This document shows, in pieces, positions 52,498-62,452 of a stretch of DNA of 64,000 bases. Every line of letters begins with the position of its first letter. The stretch's first letter is position 1. Origin of the DNA: Dipteris shenzhenensis (taxonomy: Eukaryota > Polypodiophyta > Polypodiopsida > Gleicheniales); the NCBI GenBank assembly GCA_047967505.1, contig CM106540.1; one strand, 5' to 3'. A model generated the notes under the pieces. That model worked only from the letters and a program-made list of their open reading frames with translations, did not search any database and had not been told where the DNA came from. The position numbers and the translations under genes are program-made.

Positions 52498-53396
52498 GCG
52501 TAGAGTATAGATGATATTATGCCAGATGGTGACCATGGTAGCCGAGGGTGGAACTTGGTGCTCGCCCATCACAAGACTACAACGAGCCACCCAAATGTTC
52601 CACGTAGTGATGCTGGCTACCATCTCCCAAACGCTGTCTTCCGAAGGAGAGGGGAGCTAGGCTATCCGGAGGGACTGCCTCATGGAGCGCTATCCTTTGT
52701 ATGCTCTGACCCTGTATCTAGTAAGCTGGGGAGACCTCATCAATCTGGAACGCGTGTCCTCCCTGCATCAACCACGCCACCATCCCCTCGGTGTAGTCCC
52801 TCTGGAGACTCTGCATGCAAGTCATGATCCGGAGGGCTCCCATCCAGATCCTCGCTGCTCTGCGACAACTCCACAGGCAGTGCGGAATCGTCTCCAAGAA
52901 ACAACCAGAGCAACAATGGCACTGCCCCTCCACTCGCATCTGCTCCAACCACGGTCCGATGGGTAAGCCTCCATGGGTGGCCAGCTAGAAGAAGTAGGAT
53001 ATCTTCCTCGGCCACAAACTGGACCATAGCGGTGTCCATTCCCCAAACGTCCCACCACTCTAATCATCTGCCAATGAATCCCATCAAGACTCCCATCCAT
53101 CTCCGGGTCCCTCTCCATGAGCGGATGGAGTAGGCCTCTCGATCCGACAAGGTAGAAGCCGGGGTGCGTGCTGCCTTGCTGCATCATCATCCTCAAAGGG
53201 ACACCAGTCCGAGAAAACTGCCCCCGCCAAGTGTTGTCCCTCCAAGCGTGAAGTCCCTCCTACCAAGACTCAGGGATGGCTAGGTCAATCTCTCTCAGTA
53301 ATCTACTCCATCTGCCAAAAGACCGGGCCGGGCCACTGTCCCACTGTGCCCAACCAATGTGCGTCCGCTGTCCTAATACCAACCTAGAATAGACCT

Positions 53397-53960
53397 AATA
53401 CCAAAGATGCAACTAATACAAATTCGAAGGGCAAACTTATGTTAATCTAGTTCATCTCCCTTCTTGCAAAGGTACCTGTTCTTCAGATATCGGAGTCGAT
53501 CTCAAGTTTTGCAATTCTTGAATCAAGGTCATCTTTCTTTAATGCAATGGTCCTCTCGTCTGGGCAAATATGCACTAGTGAGTCTCCCTCCAAGCTTTGA
53601 TACCAAGTTAGAATAAAAGATGGATGTTGCTTGCTATACCCAACACTCCTCCGACAGAATAGGCCCAAGAATCACACAATGCATAAAACAATTTTCACTC
53701 TGTCTCTCTTGTGCAGGCAACTATTACTGAGGTAACTCACAGATGCTAGCTAGAGCATGTCATTCCAATGGTCTGCCTCCCCAAGTCATATAAAGAAGAT
53801 GTCTGCGGTTCTCATGTGAGGGTTAACTCAATTGTGAGTCTATGGTGTAATGCTCTCTAGGTCCTGGCTGCATCTTGCCTCTTGTAGCATCTAGCTTGAG
53901 TCACAAGAGAAGTCTGTGATCGTCCTCTAACTGGACTCTGATGGGCCTCCTTGGTCTCAC
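53397..53960 (-). other. Probable gypsy-3 5' end with primer-binding site
   Basis: On the minus strand TGGTATCAAAGC (53605-53594) resembles the initiator-tRNA primer site. Downstream a frame reads DERTIALKKDDLDSRIAKLEIDSDI, like the start of a gag. Upstream, 53606 to about 53960 would be the 5' LTR. No matching 3' LTR is present, because the left end of gypsy-3 is cut by copia-2. This is inferred from position and strand. Confidence 0.4.
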
Positions 53961-54021
53961 CTCTGCATTCGCAATAATCAATCTATATATCATTGGGAAT
54001 CAAGGAGAAAAATTTCCATGC

Positions 54022-54064
<43 letters not shown>
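54022..54064 (+). repeat. (AT)n(GA)n microsatellite
   Basis: About 12 AT units run into about 10 GA units. Confidence 0.9.
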
Positions 54065-54096
54065 TCAAAAGTGACCTTGCCTCCATTGAGAGGTTG

Positions 54097-54250
54097 CAAA
54101 AGAAAGATTTATTAACGTTTGTAGAAGTCCAAAAATGCCTATGAGACCGAGAAGAACTGATCAACAAGAGAGTATACCCCCATGGGGGAGCTAGAGGTGT
54201 CTATCACACCCCCAAGAGAGAGCACAAGCCAAATTCACAGTGACTAGTAC
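54097..54250 (-). mobile_element. LINE-2 3' end (copy D)
   Basis: The short tail AAAAGAAAG is followed by the family end: ATTTATTAACG, CCTATGAGACCGAGAA and, further in, GGGGGAGCTAG. It matches the ends of copies A, B, C and E. The 5' extent is unclear because the neighbouring sequence becomes copia-like. Confidence 0.6.
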
Positions 54251-54299
54251 ATCGATACGTGTGGGAGTGGATATTCAAGTGTTAGAAGCCACGCGTGCT

Positions 54300-55720
54300 G
54301 TGTACTCCTTTCACTTTTCGCATGCGTGGTAAGTCCAACAAGGGGAACCAAGTATGATGCAACAATTCTTATTGACCACACAACCCAGATCAACAAGGAC
54401 CAAACAGACCATCTGAAGGATGAGATAGGCCAAATCCGTTGAAATCCATTGAAGCTCTTGGCTTACAAATCTTTCATGCCATAGAAAATCCTCTAGTATA
54501 TAGTCTTGGAAAAAGAAAGTGTCAAGCTTGAAAAACGATTTTCTTCATAACCTTCTATAACTTCTATATTTCCTTTGAGTTTATCAAATATACATACTTG
54601 GTCATGATCAAAGATGAATTTTTTTCCTTTGTGTAGGAATACACAAATTGAAGAAGACTTTCACCTATGCTAAACATAAAGAACATCTTCAAGTTTCTTT
54701 TTCACTCATGTATGACCTTTCGTTAATATTGTGCCTTCCACTTTGCTTTTTGAATTGTTACCGAAAGTAGCTTTGCAATAACCATTGACATCTTGGAATA
54801 ATGAAAATAAGTATCTTTTTACATTTCAATATGCTTATTTGGCACTAGAATCTATACCAATTATCATTTGTAGCATTCACATACTCTCCATTCACTTGAA
54901 GAATGAAAAGCCTTGGACTTTCCTCTTTTTCAACAACATTATCTTTTCCACTTGCTTTCTGAATTGCTGCCAAAAGTAACTTTGCCATGACCATCGACAT
55001 CTTGAAATTATCAAAATGAATATGTCTTAATCCCAATATGCTTATTAGCACTAGAATCTATACCGGTTATCTTTCGCAACATTCACGACTCTCAATACAC
55101 TTTGAAGAATGAAAGTTCCTCTCTTTTTCAAGAACATTATTTCAAAATCATTAACGTGATGAGAATGTTGATTATAGGATTTTCGAAACCTATAATCATC
55201 TGCGTTTCTTTGTCTTTTATTTGATTGTTTCTTCAATCAAATACTTTTTTAGTACATCAATACCACAATGAGAACGTTGTACTTCTCTTTACTAATTGCT
55301 CATCATACCACTTTGCTGAATCAAATCTTTCATTTCCAGAAGTTTAAGATGAATTTGACCTATTCATGTACTTCTTTGGCATAGACTTTCCTTTGGCTCT
55401 AGATGCAAAGGATTTATCTCCTACATCTTCATGCCTTTATATCATTCTTCTGCTAACAAATGTCCATACATAAAATCAAAGTGAAGATCTTTCATTTTTT
55501 ATGAAGCTGGTAATGGATTCACCATCTTTCATCTAAAGAGAATCTAACTAATTTTGAAGGACAAGCTTCCGATCTCATTTTCTATTTGAAAATGGTCATT
55601 AAGTGACTTTCAAGCAATTGATATAATTGTAATGGCCATATAAGCAAAATGTTAAAGTGCACCTCGATCGTTCTTTTCATACCATTTTTCAAGCGCACAT
55701 CATCTCAATTGAAGGTTGAG
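54300..55720 (-). pseudogene. copia-3: Ty1/copia gag-protease-integrase N-terminal remnant
   Basis: The minus strand gives KATFGNNSKSKVEG, a changed form of the copia KFGDNSKxxVxGxG motif, then KKLEDVLYV, KFIFDHDQVCIFD and, near 54470, MKDLxAKSFNGFQR, the region of the integrase zinc finger. Upstream are gag-like sequences (KSYNQHSHHVNDFE). Stops are frequent. A segment of about 206-210 bp (54731-54940) is tandemly repeated at 54941-55150. Confidence 0.55.
54731..55150 (+). repeat. Tandem duplication of about 206-210 bp in copia-3
   Basis: Shared landmarks such as CTAGAATCTATACC (54845 and 55051) and GAAGAATGAAA recur at a constant offset. Divergence between copies is noticeable, so the duplication is old. 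Confidence 0.75.
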
Positions 55721-55894
55721 CTTCAATACCTGTAACACCTAGCATACCTTCTTGTAGATGAGAACGATCATCATTTTCAATTCTCATGTCACATAGTTGG
55801 TGTCATCCAATTTGATACTTATGAACAATGAACTTGAAGTAAAAGCCATGTAAATTGTGACTCGTTTAGAAATACAAAGATTTGACTCAAAATG

Positions 55895-56335
55895 GGTTTG
55901 AACGCACACCTTTAAATAAAAAGAACTCAAATGAAGGAGTTGCTACTTTACCAATGTGTTGTAGGGATGGCTTTGGAGAAGCAAACATGTGGCTATTGGC
56001 CATGATGCTTGAAACAAGATGATGAGTCTAGTACTACAACCCTCCCCTCATTAAATATTGATGTGGAGCCTTGTGTAGATGACATGTATACTAACACAGG
56101 ACAGATTGCCTCAAGCTATGAGCTAGAAATCAATTGTCATGTGCCACATCAATGTTTTATGAGGGAAGGGCAACGATTTTCTACGCGTTGCACTACTACA
56201 CTCATCATCACGTTCAGGCACTATTCGAGCATCGTGGCCAATAGCCACATGTATGCTTTCCCAAAGCCATCCCTACAAAACATCGATAACATAGCAACTC
56301 CACACACTTTCATTTTGAAGTTAAAGTAGAGGTAT
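55895..56335. repeat. Inverted repeat, arms of about 110 bp with a 145-bp spacer
   Basis: The left arm (about 55930-56042, with GTAGGGATGGCTTTGG and CATGTGGCTATTGGCCA) is the reverse complement of the right arm (about 56185-56305). Pairing is imperfect, with small gaps, and weaker pairing extends outward. The transcript of either strand could fold into a long hairpin. No terminal duplication or protein was found. Confidence 0.75.
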
Positions 56336-57599
56336 ACTTACAAATGCCAATAAAATGATTCAATATGGACCAGTGTAATTAATGTTTTAATAAAAAATGA
56401 TAAGATACGTACCTTTCTGCATGAATTACATGTCCTCCAACCGGTGTCATCCACATGAAATGTCTCACAAAAGCACATATGCTCGTATGCCAAGCTACCC
56501 TTTCACAACAAAGATGACAATGATAAGCATTATGAGGATCAATTGCGAAATTGCATAGTAATGCGAATAATGTGTTCACATATCCATGTGTCAATAATAC
56601 ACCTTTTAAGGATAAATATTGTCAGTAATACTCTTATTCAGACAAAGAAGAACTAAGTGGACTACATGTGTTTTTCCATCATGCACTCGTGCTCTAGCTC
56701 CATTGGCTATTCCATCTGAGATTTACTTATTTTGAGCAAGCTGCACTGATGAATTAAACATAAGTAGGACTTTTGCATTGGGAACCATCTTACTTGTCAT
56801 AATATATAATTAATTAGCAATGTATTAGTGGTGTAATGACAAGACAAACTGACCAAAGAAGACTAAAATGACGATGCTAGAGATGAGTATTATGATAAAG
56901 GGGAAAAATAGGAATTTCCATGTGCATTGTAAAGATATAAAGAGATGGGTGTTCAAATGCATCCACAAAGTATATACGCTTTGTAGAGAGGTAAGGTGTG
57001 ATAAGATTGTTACAAATAAGGAGATGTATCCCTCTATAGTAAAGGAGACAAAAGACCACCAAGCAATGAAGGCAATCCAACATGCATGTATTGCTAGGCA
57101 AAGAGCACACATTAAGGTAGAAGAAAATAGCAGCCCAATAATTGCGACAGCTGAATCCTAAACCAAGACCTCTTTCCTTCAAAAAGCCTTGAAAGGTATG
57201 AAACCCTAAGACGTGGCCTTGAGGAGAATAAGTCAATACAATGAAATCAAAATGACCCCCCAATCGGCCAATAACCTAGTCTTAACCTCTCTCGCTACAC
57301 ATGATCAACATATTATAACAACCCATAACCCCAACAAAAAATAATGATGATAATAATTTAAGATGTCACATTGCACCTTAAGCCAAAGACTCTCATAACT
57401 TCACAAATTTGACCTTTGCGAGCTACCTATAAAGCTAAATGCTATGTTGCCCTTCGTGGGACAATAAAGAAGCTGAAACTCATTTGTGGATATCATCTCA
57501 TAAATGACAAAATCCACTTTGGTTACTTGGTGTATCACATGTCGGATTATGATTGCTTGGTGCATCACACAATGTCGACAAGGAGCCAAGATATAAAGC
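56336..57599. other. No gene recognised
   Basis: Open frames up to 128 codons (57263-56877, minus) are hydrophobic but without a known domain. Confidence 0.35.
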
Positions 57600-58080
57600 C
57601 AAATGTCCCCTCACATGTTGTAGATTGCAAAGGTGGCTGCAATGTCCTAGACATCCGGAGTAGAAAGAGCAGTCATCATTTGCTTCTTAATAACCATGAG
57701 ATGAAAGAGGAAGTAAAATTGAAGCCATAGACAGATGTATACCTTCTCTCAATCATTGGCCCAATCTGAGTCAAAAAAGCCATGAAGTGAAAGCTCCCAG
57801 CACCCAAATACAGCATGCATTTCCCATACCTGAGTATTATTGGCTGCCTTCCAACGATTCTCTGCTTTGGAGCTGGCATACTTTCGTTTACTATCCCCAG
57901 TACATGTGAGACATCTGAAATGTAGTGGCTAGATACATAAGGCTGCCAACTGCACCCTGCTCCTCTAAAGCACCATTAGCTGAAGGCTCACCTCCAGCTT
58001 CTATACATCAAACCTCCTTGCTATGCTGTATTTGAACTTTTGCAACACGGAGGATACTTCATCGAAGTCCAAAGTAGGAT
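57600..58080 (-). pseudogene. copia-4: Ty1/copia RNase H fragment
   Basis: In three frames the minus strand gives GAVGSLMYLATT, ILRYGKCMLYLG, LHGFFDSDWAND, RRYTSVYGFNFTSSFISWLLRSK and MTALSTPDV. These match the copia RNase H sequence GSLMYLAxTRPD, ILRYVKGT, GFSDSDWAND, RRSTSGYxF, ISWxSKKQ, ALSTxEAE in order. Frameshifts separate the pieces. Confidence 0.65.
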
Positions 58081-58199
58081 GCTATGTATATGCCCCTACC
58101 TCAATACTAAGTAACATGCATAAAACCTGGTACATCCTTGATAGGACTAACCAGAGGCTGGATATGATTGGATAATAATGGTTAACACATAGTCTAACT

Positions 58200-58610
58200 A
58201 GGGGTGAGGGAAAACCTATGGTTGAAACTGGAGGTAGCATGGATGAGGTTTCAATCCCTTGGATAAAGCTAATCCAAAAACAGCAAGGCGATTCCTAGAA
58301 AAGCGAAAAGCAACCTAATTGGGGTATGAGTTATAGTCTATAATTGGAGTTGGATGTGTAACAAGCAAGAGCCAACCGTATAAATGCAAGCTACTAGGGC
58401 ATAAGGTGAGGGGATAACCTAACATTGAGAGGTTGGAGCTAGCGGGGATGAGGTTTAAATCCCATGACACATCTAATCCAAGAATAGCAAGGCTAATGTT
58501 GAAAAGGTTAGGCTTTATGGAAAAGCAAGCTAATTAGGCATGACTTCTATAATTGGAGTTGGATGCCAAGAAAATAAGGGCACAAGCTTATAATTTCAAG
58601 ACGGCAGCTC
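58200..58610 (+). repeat. Imperfect tandem repeat of about 205 bp
   Basis: Two units starting GGTGAGGG (about 58203 and 58403) share GGGGATGAGGTTTMAATCCC, TAATCCAA.AA.AGCAAGGC and TATAATTGGAGTTGGATG. No coding content. Confidence 0.65.
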
Positions 58611-59199
58611 GGTTCATGGGTGCCTTGGGAGAAGGAGTCCCTAGAGACCATAAGACCTATTAGCTTAAGGAGTAGCAGGCTGGTAAAGTGGCATGTAGTA
58701 TGGGACAAAGGGCTTAACCTTCACTCAGACTAGCCTCCTCAAAGGTCTAGACTTCAAGCTCTGAGATAGTTGAACCTTGGCTGGGCAGTGGGCTCGCTAG
58801 CTCAACCCTAAAGGGCCATGTTACTTGATGACTATGATGGTTGGTTTTCTGTGCCAGGTCAACAGATTCTTATTCGAGGTCTCTTTTGAGGTTAGCATCC
58901 AAAGGCAACAGCTTTTATGACACCGAAGTCTTTCATTCTTCATAATATGATTTCAGGGCACCATAATATATGGTGCTGTGTGCACATTGCCCCTCCTCCA
59001 ATGAAAGTACTTACGTATAATAATGCTAATTGCTTATAAGACAAGATCACTCTATAGAGCTGTACTACTGCTTCAAAAGGCGAAGAAGTGGAGGTCCTGC
59101 TGTGCAATGATGAAGTTTAAAGCATACAACTGTAGGGGCTGTTGTATGGGCTACCTTTAGTGACCACACAAGTGGCCAACCCTCTATGTCTGTAAAATC
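58611..59199. other. No gene recognised
   Basis: Unique sequence without domain or repeat that I can name. Confidence 0.35.
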
Positions 59200-59900
59200 C
59201 TGGGAGCATCTCCGCCTTGGTGGCATGTGTGGATGGTTAAGTGTGTGGCTAAAAGAGGCCTTAAAAATGTGACTAATATGTGGCTTATTGTGATCTAATG
59301 TGGATAAAGTGTGCTAAGACGTGCACGCTAGGGACATGTCGCATATGGTGGAGTGGATTAATCCCACATACAATGGTAAAACATAGAATCGATGAGGTAT
59401 CTGGGTAGGTGGTGCCATAGCCTTCAATTCCCCGTGCACGTTTTTGGGCATGGAAAGCGTAGGTTGCTATGCCACTTGGGGAGTGGGATGCCCTTATGTG
59501 CAACCCAACCATAGACATGGCAGTAGGCTGGACACACAGGTTATTGTCGTGGTATCAGAGCAAATGGCAATGCATGGCAGGTGGGCAGTGATCAGTGGCC
59601 TGTGCAGTGGCTGCTTGGGAAGTGATGACCTGGCTGGATGGAGGTGACTAATGCATGTTTCAGTGGGTACACTCTGATGTGGCAATGGCAGTCATAATTC
59701 CTAACAAGTGGGTGCACCAATCAATGATGGTAATGTCTCAAGGGGATGTTTGAACATGTGAGCCGCCCCCCTTGGTGGCATATGTGGATGATAAGTGTCT
59801 GGCAAAAAGAGGCCTTAAGAATGTGACTAACTCTGACAAGTGGGTGCACCAATCAATGATGGTAATGACATGTTCAGCTCAAGGGGCTGCTTTGAGGTGT
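59200..59900 (+). repeat. Region of partial direct repeats with an LTR-like primer site
   Basis: GGTGGCAT.TGTGGATG.TAAGTGT.TGGC.AAAAGAGGCCTTAA (about 59218 and 59772) and CAAGTGGGTGCACCAATCAATGATGGTAATG (59703 and 59836; given here in full because it is the unit) recur. GTGGTATCAGAGCAAATG at 59551 looks like a primer-binding site, preceded by a TTATTGTC end. This may be a rearranged LTR element; no gag or pol is seen on this strand. Confidence 0.4.
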
Positions 59901-60719
59901 AACCCAGATAAGACGCCTTCTATTTCTTGCACATTTAACAACGAGGATGAAGCACGCTCTATGGGATTGTGTGGCCATATCCATAGGACAAGATCCTTCG
60001 TGTTAAGATTTGGGAACAATGCCCGCCTTCCTGATCCCATAAATGAGGACAAAGGCGCAGGACACTGCAGGATACAAGGAATTGCGAGGATTGCCACATG
60101 GGCAGTGAGAAAGACTGCCACATGGACAGATCTAACAGGACAAGAGCTGTCACATGGGTAGCATGCTGCATGTGAGCAGCATATCTGACCAAATCTGGCT
60201 GCCACATGAGCAGCACATGGACTTCCAGTCGTGCAGTGGGTGGCGCCCATCATTGGTCAGCCAAGAGCCAAGTTTAGTTGGCAGCGAAAGTGTGGGGCTT
60301 GGCCCACACATGATTGGCATACTGTTGCAGGTTGGGGCAGATAAACGGGCCTATCCTAAGGCCGAGTCTGCCAGATCAAAAGGAGGGATAGGGCCCTTGA
60401 CGCCTTAGTTCTCTCATCCAGCAAAGCCATTGAGCCCCTTGAAGGCATCTTAGTAGAGGGAGGGAGTAGTACGACAATTGGAAGATGCTGGATATGATGG
60501 TGATTACTCCAGTTGAAGACTATGTGTCAAAGAGTGGAGAGCCAAAGAAAGAGCAGAGTTTGACCTTGGTGGACTCAGGAGTCAGACTTGCGTGGAGCTT
60601 TGAAGCAGCTTGGTGTGAGAGACTCATGGATGGAGTTCTAAGGTTGCTAGACATACAATTGCTAGAGGAAATTGTGTGGGGCAGCCCATTCTAGATTTCT
60701 CTAAGCAAGTGGGTATTTT
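59901..60719. other. No gene recognised
   Basis: Short frames only. A CACATGG.CAG motif recurs several times at 60099-60220 in a small degenerate array. Confidence 0.35.
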
Positions 60720-61320
60720 AGTTCGCATGAATTAAGGATGATCCTTGCTGGTGTGGCCAACCTGATGACAGTAAAAACAGGTACGTACTTCTTTGTGCAT
60801 TATCAGGCTTTTGCATCCACATAGCATAGAGACCATTAATGTCCATATCTATGTTTGCTTTGCTGCCTCTGTTGTTGCACACCTTTGTTGCCTAGTGGTG
60901 AAGAGCTACTTGCAGCCTTTGCTCCTTGACCCTTATTCATAACCTCTTTTAAGCAAGTGAGAAGCTTTCTCAGTCATACTGGCTCACAGGGACACATCAG
61001 TTACACAACTGAATCTGGGAGAGAAGACCATGTCTGGATTCATGTTGCCACTTGCATAAACTGATTCACATAGTGTTTGTCGAATTCGGTTGGGACCTGA
61101 GTTGTGTCGACGAGTTGATCATTCAACTGTTTCCTATCCATGAGGGCACCCACTTGCTACATGTCTCAAGACATGCATTGAAACACATGGCTGCCAAGAG
61201 ACACTCCCCATTGTCATACTGCTTGACCACGGTGGAGTCACTGTAAGGAAAGCAATCAGACTCACCAATCCTACTGTCGAAAATTGAACTGTGGAGGTTG
61301 ACGATTTGAAGCAGCACGCT
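60720..61320 (-). pseudogene. Possible copia gag fragment with zinc knuckle
   Basis: At about 60795-60745 the minus strand reads RTCFYCHQVGHTSKDHP, a zinc knuckle of the form CX2CX4HX4 in which the last Cys is His. The sequence upstream (LMDRKQLNDQLVDTTQVPTEFDKHYV, VKQYDNGECLL in other frames) is loosely gag-like. Stops are present. It may belong with the copia pieces at 57.6-58.1 kb on the same strand. Confidence 0.4.
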
Positions 61321-61783
61321 TTCAAATGATCAGATGCAAGCGGTCCCCATCATACACTGTTTCTGCCTTCCCCTCACCTGTTCTCTCCTTTCTCCTCTCG
61401 AGCCAATGAAATAAACTCAGAAGGAAGCTTCTTGGGATTTTGATACTTCTGAAGCCTTCAAGACTTTGTTAACTTGTTGAGCTGCTTTGCTTCCCACTGA
61501 CTTTTCATCATGCCAGCAAACAAAGGTAGTGTCCCCAATCGAGACTTCGTGTTTGTCCACATCATCTCCATCATGCCAAAAGCTAGCAGAGATGGAGCCT
61601 GAAAGAGTGAACTCATGAGTGGAGACTACTACATATTATCCAACTCCCGATCGTGCTCAACACATTCTGCATGCATTGGTACCATGGGATCAGAGGATCT
61701 GCCCCATCTCAAAAGAAGCATGCGTGTTTAAGAGTGAATGCAATGAGAAAAAAAAAGAGAGAGAGAGAGTGAATGCAATGACC

Positions 61784-61830
<47 letters not shown>

Positions 61831-62408
61831 GGGAGGGGGGGAGGGGGGGGAGAGACCTGCGCACACACAGCCGAAGTATCTGTCCAATCATGAACTGGAG
61901 GTGGTACCGGCACTCAATTAGTCCAGACACTACTCTTTCAGTCCCCAATATTAAAACTTGTTTTTCTAAATAGCAACGAATGGTGGTAATCTAGTCCCTC
62001 CATACCATATGCAAGTCCCTCCTTCCATCTTATATACCTTTGTAAGACTAGAATAAGTCCAATCATACAAATTTAGAATTTTTGTTGTTCTAAACATCAA
62101 AAATCTACAAAGAAAATGAAAGAGAAAATGAAAGAGAAGAAAAAAGAGGTAAACAAAAACTTTTATGAAAAACAAAAGGAAGACATACTTAGCAAGCAAA
62201 GCAACACTTATGTCGTCATCAGTGCCCAAGCATAAGCAGCTATACTAGGTTTCTAAAGACCCGCGGAGTCTCTTGGGCAAACCCAACGCTTACTAAAATA
62301 CGTCAAATAAACAAAAGAGAATGAAAACAAGAAATAAAGAAGAAACGAAGCAGGTGACTAAGCAAAAATTAACAAGCAAGTCAAGAAACAAAAACTTCCA
62401 AAAAACTA

Positions 62409-62452
<44 letters not shown>

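Larger units (their letters stand above)
51760..53266 (-). pseudogene. LINE L1f ORF2 C-terminal region, split by the hAT-like element
   Basis: The order matches L1a: GSTHPGFYLVG and DWCPFEDDD regions upstream, then a zf-RVT-type cluster CHCCSGCFLETIPHCLWSC (52948-52718 frame), MVASITTWNIWVARCSLVMG and TIWHNIIYTL. There the hAT-like element interrupts; beyond it the same frame resumes with RSTWECGTPGSRATIERQARFYKAW. Frame changes upstream make it a pseudogene. Confidence 0.78.
51598..53380 (-). mobile_element. LINE L1f, 5'-truncated, inserted in gypsy-3
   Basis: Flanked by a perfect 16-bp target duplication AACCTAGAATAGACCT (51582-51597 and 53381-53396). The T-rich run at 51598-51621 is the poly(A) tail. 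The insert is 1783 bp including a nested hAT-like element (51933-52497). Its protein belongs to the L1 family described at 1-2028. A long target duplication, A tail and 5' truncation are the marks of target-primed reverse transcription. Confidence 0.92.

Noticed and set aside
61690-61948. Leu/Ser repeat frames
   Set aside because: Translation of the (GA)n microsatellite.
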